Source of the DNA: Bradyrhizobium sp. KBS0727
GTDB lineage: Bacteria > Pseudomonadota > Alphaproteobacteria > Rhizobiales > Xanthobacteraceae
NCBI RefSeq assembly: GCF_005937885.2
Contig: NZ_CP042176.1
Coordinates: 7,063,501 to 7,127,500 of the forward strand
Length of the DNA: 64,000 nt
Direction: 5' to 3'
Position numbers and translations under genes: made by a program. Below, one piece after another: positions 26,183 to 35,158 of this stretch (position 1 is the first letter of the stretch; each line of letters begins with the position of its first letter). The notes under the pieces were generated by a model that was given only the letters and a program-made list of their open reading frames with translations, was not told the origin of the DNA and did no database searches.

Positions 26183-26191
26183 ATCCGGGTC

Positions 26192-27325
26192 CTATCCGAT
26201 GCGGCCGGCCAGCCCGGGCAGAAGGGCCAGGGCATTGCCCTGAATGATCTTGTCGCGGTCCGGCGTCGTCAGTTGCGGATAGTCCTCGAACCGGCCTAGG
26301 CTCGGCACGATGGTGCTCGCAGGCATCATCGGAAAATCGAAGCCCAGCATCAACTGGGACGCAGGCACCAAATGCCGGATGGCATCGAGCGAGGCCGCTG
26401 CGGTCGAAGCCGTCAGGTCGAAATAGAAAGTCGATAGCCCGCTCAATACTTCTTCACCGCTGAGCACGGCGCGATTTGGGCCGGCGCCGAACACCGGTTC
26501 CAGAATGCTGATTCGCGAAGCCAGATAGGGCACGGTGCCGCCGCCGTGCGTACAAATCATGCGGATGTCGCCGAAGCGCTTCTTGGCACCGGACAAGATC
26601 ATGTTGGTGGCCATGCGGGTCGAGTCGAACATGAACTCCAGGATGGCAACGTTGATGCCCATGCTGACCTGTTCGCTGCCGACCGGGGTGGTCGGATGCA
26701 CGAACAACGTGGTGGCCCGTCGGTTCATTTCGGAAAACCAGCTATCGAAGCGGCCGTCGCCGAGATACACGCCGCCGATATGCGTGCTGCTGGACACGCC
26801 GTCCAGTTTCAGGACATCGAGCGCGTAGGCCATTTCCTCGACCGCGGCGTCCATGTCGTCCAGCGGAAGCACCGCGAAAGCGCCAAATCGCTTCGGATGC
26901 CGCGCGATGATCGAGGCAAACTCCTCGTTCATGGCGCGGGCGAGTTCGCGCGCCGGCCGGCCCTTCAGAAACGAAGTCGCGCTCGGCCACGACAGAACGC
27001 AGGCGACGATGCCGTGGGCGTCCATCATCGCGAGATGGTGTTCGACCGACCATTGCGGAACCGGCGTGCCGGCAATTTGAAGCCGATCGCGCGGAAGGCG
27101 CGTGGCCGCGCTGACCGCGTCCAGCCAACGCGGCAACAGCGCGTGCGAGTGGACGTCGACGATGCGTCCGTATCCGGAGACCCGGGCTGCAGATGTATCC
27201 GAGCCGGCAGTGGCGGCCAGCGTCGCGCCCGCTACCGAGGTTGATGCCGCCGCCAGAACGGCGCCGAACGCCGCTGTGTGCAACATGTTGCGCCGTGTCT
27301 GTCCGTCCGCGCTCCGCATCGCCAT
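26192..27325 (-). CDS. Tat-exported amidohydrolase (amidohydrolase_2/ACMSD-like)
   Basis: A 377-residue TIM-barrel metal hydrolase or decarboxylase. The N-terminus has a twin-arginine-type signal (TRRNMLHTAAFGAVL). The first metal motif is DVHSH near residue 58, followed by FVHPTTP near 210, a further metal-ligand histidine in CTHGGG near 261 and GFDFPM near 326. This is the layout of the ACMSD/gamma-resorcylate decarboxylase group. It is last in the operon 32293-26192, 23 nt after the flavin hydroxylase. Decarboxylation or hydrolysis of an aromatic intermediate is an inference; export to the periplasm is unusual for a catabolic step. Confidence 0.8.
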   Translation of the reverse strand: MAMRSADGQTRRNMLHTAAFGAVLAAASTSVAGATLAATAGSDTSAARVSGYGRIVDVHSHALLPRWLDAVSAATRLPRDRLQIAGTPVPQWSVEHHLAMMDAHGIVACVLSWPSATSFLKGRPARELARAMNEEFASIIARHPKRFGAFAVLPLDDMDAAVEEMAYALDVLKLDGVSSSTHIGGVYLGDGRFDSWFSEMNRRATTLFVHPTTPVGSEQVSMGINVAILEFMFDSTRMATNMILSGAKKRFGDIRMICTHGGGTVPYLASRISILEPVFGAGPNRAVLSGEEVLSGLSTFYFDLTASTAAASLDAIRHLVPASQLMLGFDFPMMPASTIVPSLGRFEDYPQLTTPDRDKIIQGNALALLPGLAGRIG

Positions 27326-27348
27326 CTCGCTTTGCTGCCGTGTTGTCG

Positions 27349-29040
27349 CTATTGCATTCCGGTCAAGGCGTCGGCCTTCGCAGAACGCGCGTCATCGCCG
27401 GCGCCAATGCCCCACGTTCCCAGCGTCTCGACGATTGCCGCTCTGGAGGCCGGCGAGTGGTCGGCCACGGTCCTGGCAAGGTGGCCATCGGGTCTGACCA
27501 GCATCGCCGACGTACCTTTAAGTCCGCACAGGGTCAGCCAGTCGGACTCGAACACGAAGCTGTCGTCCAGGATGACCGTCTTTATCGAATCGAGGCCGGA
27601 AACTACCGATCGCCAGGCTGCACCGTCCCGACCGGCAAGAAGCGTGAATGAGGTCGGTTCGAGCAGGTCGAGCGTCGACAACCGCTGCTCGCCCCGCGCG
27701 AGCCACGCATGCGGCATGCGATCTCCCTCCCGTGCGGAGGGGTCGTATCGTGTCGGCTCGGCCGGTCCACGAACCGGCGGTCCATAGCCATAGCCCAATT
27801 GCAAGCCGGGGCTTAGAAAGTGTTCGCGGTGGGTCGCGATCTCCGCGGCAAGTCGGCGTGCATCTGCTGCGCTCACCTGGCCGTCAACGATCGTTTCTTG
27901 CGCCAGCCGGAAAAGGTCCGGCAGCCGGTTTGAATTGTGCAGGCTCTGCCGGGTGTTGATCTCCGCGATCGGCCGGCGTTCCCGGTCGTAGCTGTCCAGC
28001 AGGGCGCTGTGGCCGGGACTGCGGAGCACGGACGCGATTTTCCAGGCCAGATTATGCGCATCCTGAATGCCGGTGTTGAGCCCGAAGCCGCCGGTGGGCG
28101 GAAAGCGATGCGCGGCATCGCCGACCAGCAGAACGGATCCCTGCCGATACGTCGTCGCGACCTGCGCAGCCATCATCCACGGTACAACATGACGAATCCG
28201 CAGAACGACATCGTCGCGGCCGATCGCCTTCCTGATCAAGTCGATACAGTGGGCGTCGGAATATTGCTCCCGATCGAATTGCTCCGGCGTGACCCGCGGT
28301 GTGTAGACCCAGGTCTGATCGATATCGTAGGCGATGAAGGTCCCCGCCGCCGAGGGATCGAGTATCCAGTAGAGAATTGCGGGCCGATCGCCGACGATGT
28401 GACGCAGATTTGCCTCGAAATGAATCGTGACGCGCGGGCGCACCGCAGGAATCCCGTCCATCGGAATGTCGAGAAATTCACGCACGCTGCTGTTGGCTCC
28501 GTCAGCGGCGACGAGGTACGCGCTCGAAATCTCGTAGGCTTGACCTCCGTTTTCTATGGTCGAGACCACGCGGCCGTTCTCCGTCCGGCAGCCCGCCCAG
28601 GCATGACCCAGGCGATAATCCACATGGTGATTTTCGCTGACCAGGACAGCAAGGGTAGCTTCGAGCTTGGGTTGGGCGATGTTGAGAAGCGGGGTCGGCG
28701 TAACCGCGATCGCATCGCATTCGGACACATCAAGTGGAATCTGTCCGAACTCGGTTCCGGCCAACTTGGTCATGAAACGGGAGACTTCCGCGTCACGACG
28801 ACTTGCGCCACTCCGCCTCAATGCCTCGAGGTCTATCCCGAGCGACCGGAAGATTTCCAGTGAACGAGGATTGACCACGTGCGCCTTGGGCGCGCTGGAG
28901 GCGCGTGGCGGCCGGCGTTCAACAACGGTAGACGCTATCCCCTGCTTCGCCAGCAGCAGCGCCATCGTGAGGCCAACGGGCCCTCCGCCCGCGATCAGGA
29001 CGGGCGCGTCGTGGCCGGGATTGCGATTTGACGGCGCCAT
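27349..29040 (-). CDS. Class A flavin-dependent aromatic hydroxylase (PheA/TfdB/MhpA-like)
   Basis: FAD monooxygenase that hydroxylates a phenolic ring using NAD(P)H and O2. The 563-residue chain has the FAD motif IAGGGPVGLTMALLLAKQG near 16-34, the DG motif VAADGANSSVRE near 170 and GDAAHRFPPTGGFGLNTGIQ near 300. A C-terminal thioredoxin-like domain (about 410-563) is typical of phenol and 3-(3-hydroxyphenyl)propionate hydroxylases. The ATG at 29040 follows AGGAGAG; a much longer in-frame reading into the upstream gene is not real. It lies in an operon with an extradiol dioxygenase-like gene, so it may make the catechol for that enzyme. Confidence 0.87.
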   Translation of the reverse strand: MAPSNRNPGHDAPVLIAGGGPVGLTMALLLAKQGIASTVVERRPPRASSAPKAHVVNPRSLEIFRSLGIDLEALRRSGASRRDAEVSRFMTKLAGTEFGQIPLDVSECDAIAVTPTPLLNIAQPKLEATLAVLVSENHHVDYRLGHAWAGCRTENGRVVSTIENGGQAYEISSAYLVAADGANSSVREFLDIPMDGIPAVRPRVTIHFEANLRHIVGDRPAILYWILDPSAAGTFIAYDIDQTWVYTPRVTPEQFDREQYSDAHCIDLIRKAIGRDDVVLRIRHVVPWMMAAQVATTYRQGSVLLVGDAAHRFPPTGGFGLNTGIQDAHNLAWKIASVLRSPGHSALLDSYDRERRPIAEINTRQSLHNSNRLPDLFRLAQETIVDGQVSAADARRLAAEIATHREHFLSPGLQLGYGYGPPVRGPAEPTRYDPSAREGDRMPHAWLARGEQRLSTLDLLEPTSFTLLAGRDGAAWRSVVSGLDSIKTVILDDSFVFESDWLTLCGLKGTSAMLVRPDGHLARTVADHSPASRAAIVETLGTWGIGAGDDARSAKADALTGMQ

Positions 29041-29072
29041 CGCCAACTCTCCTGCGACTGTCGCGGCTTCGG

Positions 29073-30287
29073 TCAATTGGTGCCCGTCACAAAACCGAAA
29101 TAGGTCCAGCGTGTGCCGTCGAATCGCATCATCTTCATTTGCTTGATCGGGCTGTAGTCGGTCGGGCCGGTGGTGACGGCGATGCCGGGCAGCAGCAGGT
29201 CGTAATCGGCATTTTTCAGGTTGCGGGCCTGCTCCATGATGTTCTCGCGCGTGAGATTGTCGCCGCACTGTTTGAGGACCTGGACAAGGCTCTGCGCCAC
29301 GCTGTAGGCATAGCTGGTGAAGAAGGCATTGTTCATGTCGGCTTCCGGATAGTAGTCCGCCATGAATTTCTTCCATTTCCGCACACCCGGGTCGTCGTCC
29401 CAGGCCGGATCGGTCGGATCCTTCATGAAGTTCGAGGAGACGACGCCGATCGAATTTTCCAGGCCCGCGGGCTTGAGCACGCCGCCGACGGAAATCGACG
29501 CGAAGGCCAGCACGTTGATCGAGGGTTTCCAGCCCATTTCGACGATACGGCGGATCGCCTGCGCCGCCGTTCGCGGGGTCGCGAAATTCATGAAGGCGTC
29601 GGCACCCGACAATTTCAGCGTCGCGATCTGCGAGTCCACCGTCGGGTCTGTCGGATCGTAACCCGCTTCTGCAACGATCATGTCGGCTCGCGGTCCAAGG
29701 CCTTCCTTCAGGCCCTTGAGCATGTCCTTGCCGAAATCGTCCTTCTGATAGAGCACGGCGATCCGCGCCGCGGGATTGGTCTCGAGGATGTATTTGGCGT
29801 AGAGGCGTCCCTCCATTTCGCTTTGGGGAAACCACGCCATCGTCCATGGGAACCGCTGCGGATCGTTGAACTTCGAGTTTCCCGACGACAGGAATAACTG
29901 CGGGACGCGCTTGCTGTTGAGGTAGGTCATGATCGCGGCGTTGGTGGCGGTACCCGCCGACGCGAAGATCATCGAGACCTCGTCGCCTTCGACAAGGCGG
30001 CGCGCCTGCTCCACCGTCTTCTGAGGCGAATAAGCGTCGTCATAGGAGACGAACTTGATCTTGCGTCCGTTCACGCCGCCCTGCTCATTGAGCATCCTGA
30101 AAAAAGCGGACTGAGTCTTGCCTATCGTGGAGATGATCGCGAGCGGCCCACTGTAAGGCACGATGTTTCCAATCGCGACCTCCGTTGCGCTGGTGCCCGG
30201 TCCATACTGAGCTTCGGCGACAGCGGCCGACGCCATCGAGACAATCGCGCAGACAAGTGACGACGCGATAAGCCAACCGTTCCTCAT
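29073..30287 (-). CDS. ABC substrate-binding protein, branched-chain amino acid type
   Basis: Periplasmic type I binding protein of 404 residues with a signal peptide (about 1-27) and the Peripla_BP_6 pattern beginning TEVAIGNIVPYSGPLAIIS and including GGVNGRKIKFVSYDD near 70. Members of this family next to aromatic catabolic genes often bind aromatic acids. No permease or ATPase genes accompany it, so it would have to dock to a transporter encoded elsewhere. It is the fourth gene of the operon starting at 32293. Confidence 0.87.
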   Translation of the reverse strand: MRNGWLIASSLVCAIVSMASAAVAEAQYGPGTSATEVAIGNIVPYSGPLAIISTIGKTQSAFFRMLNEQGGVNGRKIKFVSYDDAYSPQKTVEQARRLVEGDEVSMIFASAGTATNAAIMTYLNSKRVPQLFLSSGNSKFNDPQRFPWTMAWFPQSEMEGRLYAKYILETNPAARIAVLYQKDDFGKDMLKGLKEGLGPRADMIVAEAGYDPTDPTVDSQIATLKLSGADAFMNFATPRTAAQAIRRIVEMGWKPSINVLAFASISVGGVLKPAGLENSIGVVSSNFMKDPTDPAWDDDPGVRKWKKFMADYYPEADMNNAFFTSYAYSVAQSLVQVLKQCGDNLTRENIMEQARNLKNADYDLLLPGIAVTTGPTDYSPIKQMKMMRFDGTRWTYFGFVTGTN

Positions 30288-30331
30288 GATATCTCCTCAA
30301 ATTTTCGTCCCGTTACGCCTGCACGCATGGA

Positions 30332-30745
30332 TCAGTCGGAGAATACGGGTATGACCTTTCGCGACCTGATCTTCCAACCGCTTGCTTCCTTGCGAAAACT
30401 GTCTTGGACATCGCAGACCAAAATCGGTCTTGCCGGCTTGCCGGCATCGTCCGATCGATACAGCGTCAAAATCCAGGTCACATCGACGGTCGCATCCGAC
30501 GACATGGATAACCTCAAATTGGAGATCACATGTCGCGACGTCCGGCCGGTCATGTCGGCGCGCCGCTTGAGGCCCTGCGCGATGGCTTCGATGCCGCTCG
30601 CGGTAACGCCTGCAATGGATTGCTCCGCGTCTTGCGTGAAGAGAACGGCAGCATCCTGGGCTCGGCCGTGATCGATAAGCCAGGACCACTCCACAAGGAC
30701 GGATTCAATCTCGCGCCGGGTCTGGATGTCATGCATGTCGATCAC
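30332..30745 (-). CDS. SnoaL-like/NTF2-fold protein
   Basis: A 137-residue protein with the NTF2-like pattern: an N-terminal helix (REIESVLVEWSWLIDHGRAQDAAVLFTQDA) that forms a pocket, then strands ending SGWKIRSRKVIPVF. Such proteins include small isomerases, cyclases and beta subunits of ring-hydroxylating dioxygenases. Its place between the extradiol dioxygenase-like and binding protein genes (44 nt on each side) suggests a helper or isomerase in the same pathway. The specific activity is unknown. Confidence 0.75.
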   Translation of the reverse strand: MIDMHDIQTRREIESVLVEWSWLIDHGRAQDAAVLFTQDAEQSIAGVTASGIEAIAQGLKRRADMTGRTSRHVISNLRLSMSSDATVDVTWILTLYRSDDAGKPARPILVCDVQDSFRKEASGWKIRSRKVIPVFSD

Positions 30746-30789
30746 TGCTATCTCTCTGGCGCGAGGCCGAAGCCGAGGCGAACCGGCGG

Positions 30790-31386
30790 CTAGTTGCGGT
30801 TCGGAAGGCCGCGCGGCCCGATGTTGGGGCGCTTCTTCAATTCCGTCTCTGGGACGCCGTTGCGGAATTTCGCGGCCAGATCGTCGGGCTCGAAATCCAC
30901 CCCGATCGGGTTCTCGGCGAACTCGCCGGATCTGAACCAGGTATCGACCTCGTCATTGCTGTCGAAATTGTCGATCTGCAGCTCAACGGAGTTGCCGTCC
31001 GGATCGCGGTAATACATCGATGTCGTCGGCCCGTGGTTGACGCAGTGCGACGGTCGCACGCCGGAGTCGCGAAGCCGCTCATAGTTGGCGATCAGATCGT
31101 CCAGGGTCGCGTAGGTGAAGGCGACGTGATGCAGGCCCGAGGACTTTCCGCTGTTCGGTTCGAGGCCCGGAATCTGGATGAAGGCGATCCGGTGATGTTC
31201 ATCGTCATAGGTCAGGAACCCGATGAAGTCATTTTGGAAGACAACGCGAGCATCGAGCAGCTGACCGTACCAAGCCATCAGCCTGCTCTTGTCGGCCGTT
31301 TTAAACACAATATGCGCCAATCGATCCGGGGTCATTTTTCGCCCGCCCGTGTCCGGCATCCCTTGCTGGATGGATTGTCCGCCCAT
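30790..31386 (-). CDS. VOC-family protein, probable one-domain extradiol dioxygenase
   Basis: A 198-residue vicinal-oxygen-chelate protein. The ligand pattern of type I extradiol enzymes is visible: His in RLAHIVF near 23, His in GLHHVAFTY near 83 and Glu in NSVELQIDNF near 130. Ring cleavage of a catechol is the best guess because the operon also carries a flavin hydroxylase upstream in chemistry and a FAH-type hydrolase after cleavage. The ATG at 31386 has AAGGAGG before it. A glyoxalase-like role cannot be excluded. Confidence 0.78.
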   Translation of the reverse strand: MGGQSIQQGMPDTGGRKMTPDRLAHIVFKTADKSRLMAWYGQLLDARVVFQNDFIGFLTYDDEHHRIAFIQIPGLEPNSGKSSGLHHVAFTYATLDDLIANYERLRDSGVRPSHCVNHGPTTSMYYRDPDGNSVELQIDNFDSNDEVDTWFRSGEFAENPIGVDFEPDDLAAKFRNGVPETELKKRPNIGPRGLPNRN

Positions 31387-31408
31387 GATGGCCTCCTTTG
31401 CTGATGGA

Positions 31409-32293
31409 TCAACGAATGAAAGATCCGATTGAATCGGCTTCAACGTGTGCTTCGATATGTCCGATGCGATCAATCTCGACACGCACGACATCGCCGATTT
31501 TGAGCCACGGCTTTCCCGGACGAAATGCCGCCACCCCGCCGGGCGTGCCGGTCGCGATCACATCGCCCGGCTCCAGCGTGAATGCCGTCGAAAGCTGTTC
31601 GATCAGGGCGGCGCTGTCGAAGATCAGGTTTTTCGTATTGGAGGATTGCCGAACTTCGCCGTTTACAAACGTCTTGATGTCGAGGGCAACCGGATCCGGC
31701 AGCTCGTCGGGCGTGGCGATCACGGGCCCGATCGGGCAATGCGTATCCCACGATTTTCCCATCATCGCGGTGGGCGCCCGAAACTGCCAGTCCCGCAACG
31801 ACAGATCGTTCAGGATCGTGTAGCCGGCAATCACCTGGGACGCCTGCGCCGCGCTGACGCGGCGACACCTGCGTCCAATCACCACGGCAAGCTCGGCCTC
31901 GTAGTCAAGCTGGTCCGATTCGGGCGGCAGGAAAACCGGGGCATAGGGCGCGTGGGCCGAGGTCGATTGCTTGTTGAAGAAGACCGGGCGCTCCGGAAGC
32001 TTGGCGTTCTCGCCGCCAACTTCGATGGCGTGGTCACGGTAGTTCAGGCCGGTGGCGAGAATCTTCGGCGGACGCAGAATCGGGCTTTCGATCGTCACGC
32101 TCGACCAGGCGATCGTCGCGGGCGACTGCGCCAGTACCTCGCGCGCGCGCGCCAGCGCCGCCTCACCGCATTCGAGAAACGCCACCATTTCACGCGGCAA
32201 ATCGGGAGCGGCAACGTTGAGGTCGATGATCGCCTCGCCTTTCAGCACGCCGATCCGCGTTCCGGCGCCATCCGTGAAAGTGAGAAGCCTCAT
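31409..32293 (-). CDS. Fumarylacetoacetate hydrolase family protein
   Basis: A 294-residue FAH-family enzyme that acts on diketo or enol acids from ring cleavage. The catalytic-domain motifs are GLNYRDHA near 80, the metal ligands in DYEAELAVVIG near 127 and ILNDLSLRDWQ near 158, and GDVIATGTPGGV near 248. I chose the ATG at 32293; an in-frame start at 32335 lies nearer the operator. It is first in the six-gene operon divergent from LysR. Hydrolysis of a meta-cleavage product or a hydratase/isomerase step are both possible; fumarylpyruvate hydrolysis for the gentisate route 20 kb away is a third option. Confidence 0.87.
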   Translation of the reverse strand: MRLLTFTDGAGTRIGVLKGEAIIDLNVAAPDLPREMVAFLECGEAALARAREVLAQSPATIAWSSVTIESPILRPPKILATGLNYRDHAIEVGGENAKLPERPVFFNKQSTSAHAPYAPVFLPPESDQLDYEAELAVVIGRRCRRVSAAQASQVIAGYTILNDLSLRDWQFRAPTAMMGKSWDTHCPIGPVIATPDELPDPVALDIKTFVNGEVRQSSNTKNLIFDSAALIEQLSTAFTLEPGDVIATGTPGGVAAFRPGKPWLKIGDVVRVEIDRIGHIEAHVEADSIGSFIR

Positions 32294-32350
32294 GTGTCTC
32301 CACCCATTGGCCGGACGATCGACGATGGCCTGCAAATTTTGCGGTGCGAC

Positions 32351-32366
32351 ATTCGATCGATTGAAT
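32351..32366. promoter_or_regulatory. LysR-type operator candidate
   Basis: ATTCGATCGATTGAAT is an inverted repeat symmetric at 14 of 16 positions and contains a T-N11-A motif. It lies 57 nt upstream of the FAH-family start and about 200 nt upstream of the LysR gene, in a 271-nt divergent gap with no other clear element. Confidence 0.5.
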
Positions 32367-32564
32367 TGGCCGCTTGGGGAAGGTCGGTAACACCTGCTTG
32401 TCGGCTGTGGTAATACAAAGAGCTGATAGGGTTATGCGGATTTCGTTCACCTGAAGCGCCGTGGCGCGCGCAAATCTGGATGTCATGAAGACCAGCGCTG
32501 GGCGGACTGATGCTGTCGTCGCTCGGACGGTCCGCATGTTGTCTACAATTGGGATACGGACTCG

Positions 32565-33473
32565 ATGCCGAGATTACTGAACACTCACGGGCTTGTGGCG
32601 TTTCTCACCGTCGCCGAGCAGGGCAGCATCAACGCCGCGGCGGAATTCCTTCACGTCTCGCAACCGGCATTGACGCGAACGATCCGGGAACTGGAGGAGC
32701 AGCTCGGAGCCCGGCTGTTCGACCGCAATGCGAAAGGCGTGACCCTGACCGACTTCGGACACGGCATCGTCGGGCATGCGCGCAGGCTTCGCGCGGAACT
32801 GGAATTGATCGAGCGCAACGCGCAATCGCACCGGGCCGGGAAGCGGCGCCATATGTCGATCGGAGCCGTCCCCATTCATCCGATCGCGCTGGTCGCCAAG
32901 GCCCTGGCCGACCTGCATGAGAACGAGAACGTCGCGATCAACATCGTGATCGGATCGCAGGCCGAAATGATCGATCTGCTGAAGGCCGCCAAGATCGAGA
33001 TGGTGCTGGGACCGCTGGTCACGCACAAGGACAGTACCGGGCTGATCCAGGAAACCATCAATCACGAAGAGACCGAATTCTACTGCCGGCCGGACCATCC
33101 GCTTGCCCAAAAGGCGAATCCCGGCCCGCAGGACCTTGGCGCCGCCAAGTGGATCCTGGGAGGGCGCGACACCACGCTCCGCGCGCGAATCGATGAACAC
33201 TTCGCAAGATTTGACGTCATCCTGGACGTCCCGCTGGAAATCGAAGACGTGGCGCTCCGGCGCTCGATCGTCGCGCAATCCGACCTGGTCTCGGCGTTTC
33301 AAACCCACCATGTGTTCAACGAGGTGAGGTCCGGCACGCTTGCAAGGATTTGCTATGCCCGAACCCACGAAGGGCAGCCGGTCGGCTGCATCCGAATTTC
33401 CGACCACACCGACCTTTCACGCAGACTGATCGATCTGTTGCGGCACAATTATGAGTTGGCCGCAGCAGAATAG
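32565..33473 (+). CDS. LysR-family transcriptional regulator
   Basis: A 302-residue LTTR. The N-terminal HTH (FLTVAEQGSINAAAEFLHVS and QPALTRTIRELEEQLGARLF) is clear, and the effector domain spans about 95-295. It is divergent from the aromatic-type operon at 32293-26192 and most likely controls it, with a pathway intermediate as inducer. The tRNA-derived fragment and the lipid gene segment start about 125 nt after its stop. Confidence 0.9.
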   Translation: MPRLLNTHGLVAFLTVAEQGSINAAAEFLHVSQPALTRTIRELEEQLGARLFDRNAKGVTLTDFGHGIVGHARRLRAELELIERNAQSHRAGKRRHMSIGAVPIHPIALVAKALADLHENENVAINIVIGSQAEMIDLLKAAKIEMVLGPLVTHKDSTGLIQETINHEETEFYCRPDHPLAQKANPGPQDLGAAKWILGGRDTTLRARIDEHFARFDVILDVPLEIEDVALRRSIVAQSDLVSAFQTHHVFNEVRSGTLARICYARTHEGQPVGCIRISDHTDLSRRLIDLLRHNYELAAAE

Positions 33474-33778
33474 CGGATAGCTTCGCGTCCGGCCCGACGC
33501 CGGCCCAGGCGCGTCAGCGCACCGGCGAGATTCCGGTCATGGTCAGAAATCAGAACGGAGAGAGCTGCATGCCCGCTCAGGCTGGACACATTTTTGGTTG
33601 GCGATCCCGGCATGACTCGAACATGCGACCTACGGTTTAGGAAACCGTTTTATGCTTGTTTGTTCAGGCACTTACATGCCGCGTGCAATGGTGCTGCGCG
33701 CGTGGCGCGACGTTTGAGGCACGGCCCCCCGGTCACTCCACACGGAATCATGACGATCATTGTTTCGCTCGTTAGAAA
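33474..33778. other. Non-coding junction after LysR
   Basis: This 305-nt gap holds the tRNA-Arg 3' fragment (33599-33648) and no gene that I can support. The sequence right of the fragment is less GC-rich by eye than the flanks; composition was not computed. Confidence 0.6.
33599..33648 (-). other. tRNA-Arg(CCT) 3' fragment, attachment-site-like
   Basis: Matches the 3' 50 nt of the intact tRNA gene at 39770-39819 in 48 of 50 positions, including the encoded CCA end, T-arm and most of the anticodon arm. The acceptor 5' strand and D-arm are missing. The two differences (33611 and 33625) fall on the two partners of one T-stem base pair, turning G-C into C-G, so pairing is kept. The fragment is in the same orientation as the intact gene, as expected of the far end of an element that integrated in the tRNA 3' end. 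Confidence 0.8.
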
Positions 33779-35158
33779 CTACGAAACGGCGCGCTGAACA
33801 TTTGGGAATGTCATTCTCAAGCACGCCCCTCCGGATGGCCCATCGACAACTTCAGCGCTGCCACCGTGCAGATACATTATCTTCTGCACGAGATCGAGAC
33901 CCAGGCCCGCGCCTCGCCCGCCCTGTTGCAGGCGGTAGAACGGCTCAAATATCTGCTCACGCTCCGCGACCGGAATGCCGCCTCCGTCATCGCAGACCTC
34001 GATCCATCCGGCACGCGCCACGCGAACCATGATTGTGCCACGACGGCCGCCGTGGTCGATGGCGTTTTGCACAAGGTTGGTCAATGCCCGCTCGAGAGAG
34101 GTCTGATCGCCTTTTACCACGATGTCTTCATCTTCTGGTTCGAAGGACATTTCGTAGCCTGCAGCGAACGCGAGCGGCGCCAGATCAAGGACAACACGCC
34201 GGGCGATGCCGACCAGATCGACCGGGACAAACCGGTCGCATTGTTGATCGAGCCGTTGAAGATCAAGAAGCTGCCCGGTCAGCACTGTCAGGCGGGTGGC
34301 GTCTTCAAGCAGCCGCGTTTTCTCCGGCCCCGTCGGAAGCGAAGAGACCCGCGTCGTCAGAATGGCGATCGGGGTTCGAAGCTCATGCGCCGCATCGGCC
34401 AGAAAGCGCTTGTGACGCTCGTAGCCCTTGTCGAGGCGGCCGAGGGCGTCGTTGACCGCCTTGACTAGCGGAATGATCTCGGTTGGGACTTCTTCCACAG
34501 ACAATTGTACGCCGCGGCGGTCGATGTCGATCCGTTCAGCTTGCGCGGCCGCTTGCCCCAGTCCCACCATGGCTCGGCGAACCACGAACGGCGTCGCGAC
34601 GAGTGTCGCAAACGCCATCAGCCCGATAATCGGCAGCATGAAGTTCAGGAACACAGGCGGCGCGACCGCGATGACCCTGCCAACCGAGATACGCCCCTGC
34701 GTTCCCGTCAGGATTTGAACGCTCCCGGCCCGGGTATCAACCCATTTGACGAGCCCCGCCAGCGGCGACGTTTGTCCCGCCGTCCATGAGAGCCGCGCCT
34801 CCCTGACCTGGTCAAGCGCACCGGCGATCGACACAAAGTCCGGCGGCACGGTGCCCTCCGAGAGGCGATGCCCCTGCGCGTCCCGGACGACGAACCACAG
34901 GTCGGAAATTTCCGATCGCAGATTTGCGAGTTCCGGCGTCGGGCGCAGCGTCAATCCGCCGTCAGCATCGCGTTCCACCGCCTCCTTGAGCACATCGAGG
35001 GTGCTGCCCTCATAGTCTTCGCCCAGAACGCCGCTCCACCACAATGCCGCGACGACCAGCAGGACGAGCACGATCAACGCGCTCAGCACGGTCGCCTGCA
35101 ACAGCACCAGGCGCCCGACAAGGCGCCATCTGAGGGATCGCGGCCGCAGCAAGGTCAT
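33779..35158 (-). CDS. Two-component sensor histidine kinase
   Basis: A 459-residue membrane sensor kinase. A first membrane helix (about 15-40) and a second (about 172-192) enclose a periplasmic sensor domain of about 130 residues. A HAMP linker follows, then the H-box FLADAAHELRTPIA with the phospho-acceptor His258, the N-box ALTNLVQNAIDHGG near 365, and ATP-lid glycine boxes CDDGGGIP and GAGLGLDLV. It overlaps the response regulator gene by 4 nt (ATGA). The layout is of the TctE/QseC/PmrB type; the signal is unknown. It lies in the tRNA-bounded segment with lipid-modifying genes. Confidence 0.92.
   Translation of the reverse strand: MTLLRPRSLRWRLVGRLVLLQATVLSALIVLVLLVVAALWWSGVLGEDYEGSTLDVLKEAVERDADGGLTLRPTPELANLRSEISDLWFVVRDAQGHRLSEGTVPPDFVSIAGALDQVREARLSWTAGQTSPLAGLVKWVDTRAGSVQILTGTQGRISVGRVIAVAPPVFLNFMLPIIGLMAFATLVATPFVVRRAMVGLGQAAAQAERIDIDRRGVQLSVEEVPTEIIPLVKAVNDALGRLDKGYERHKRFLADAAHELRTPIAILTTRVSSLPTGPEKTRLLEDATRLTVLTGQLLDLQRLDQQCDRFVPVDLVGIARRVVLDLAPLAFAAGYEMSFEPEDEDIVVKGDQTSLERALTNLVQNAIDHGGRRGTIMVRVARAGWIEVCDDGGGIPVAEREQIFEPFYRLQQGGRGAGLGLDLVQKIMYLHGGSAEVVDGPSGGACLRMTFPNVQRAVS

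Noticed and set aside
27349..29847. 832-residue fusion-like reading of the flavin hydroxylase
   Set aside because: The N-terminal 269 residues are a wrong-frame reading through the binding protein gene, and the ATG at 29040 has a good ribosome site.
33594..33797. Open frame MVGDPGMTRTCDLRF over the tRNA fragment
   Set aside because: It is the antisense translation of tRNA sequence, a frequent false gene call; the same applies to the frame at 39783-40004.
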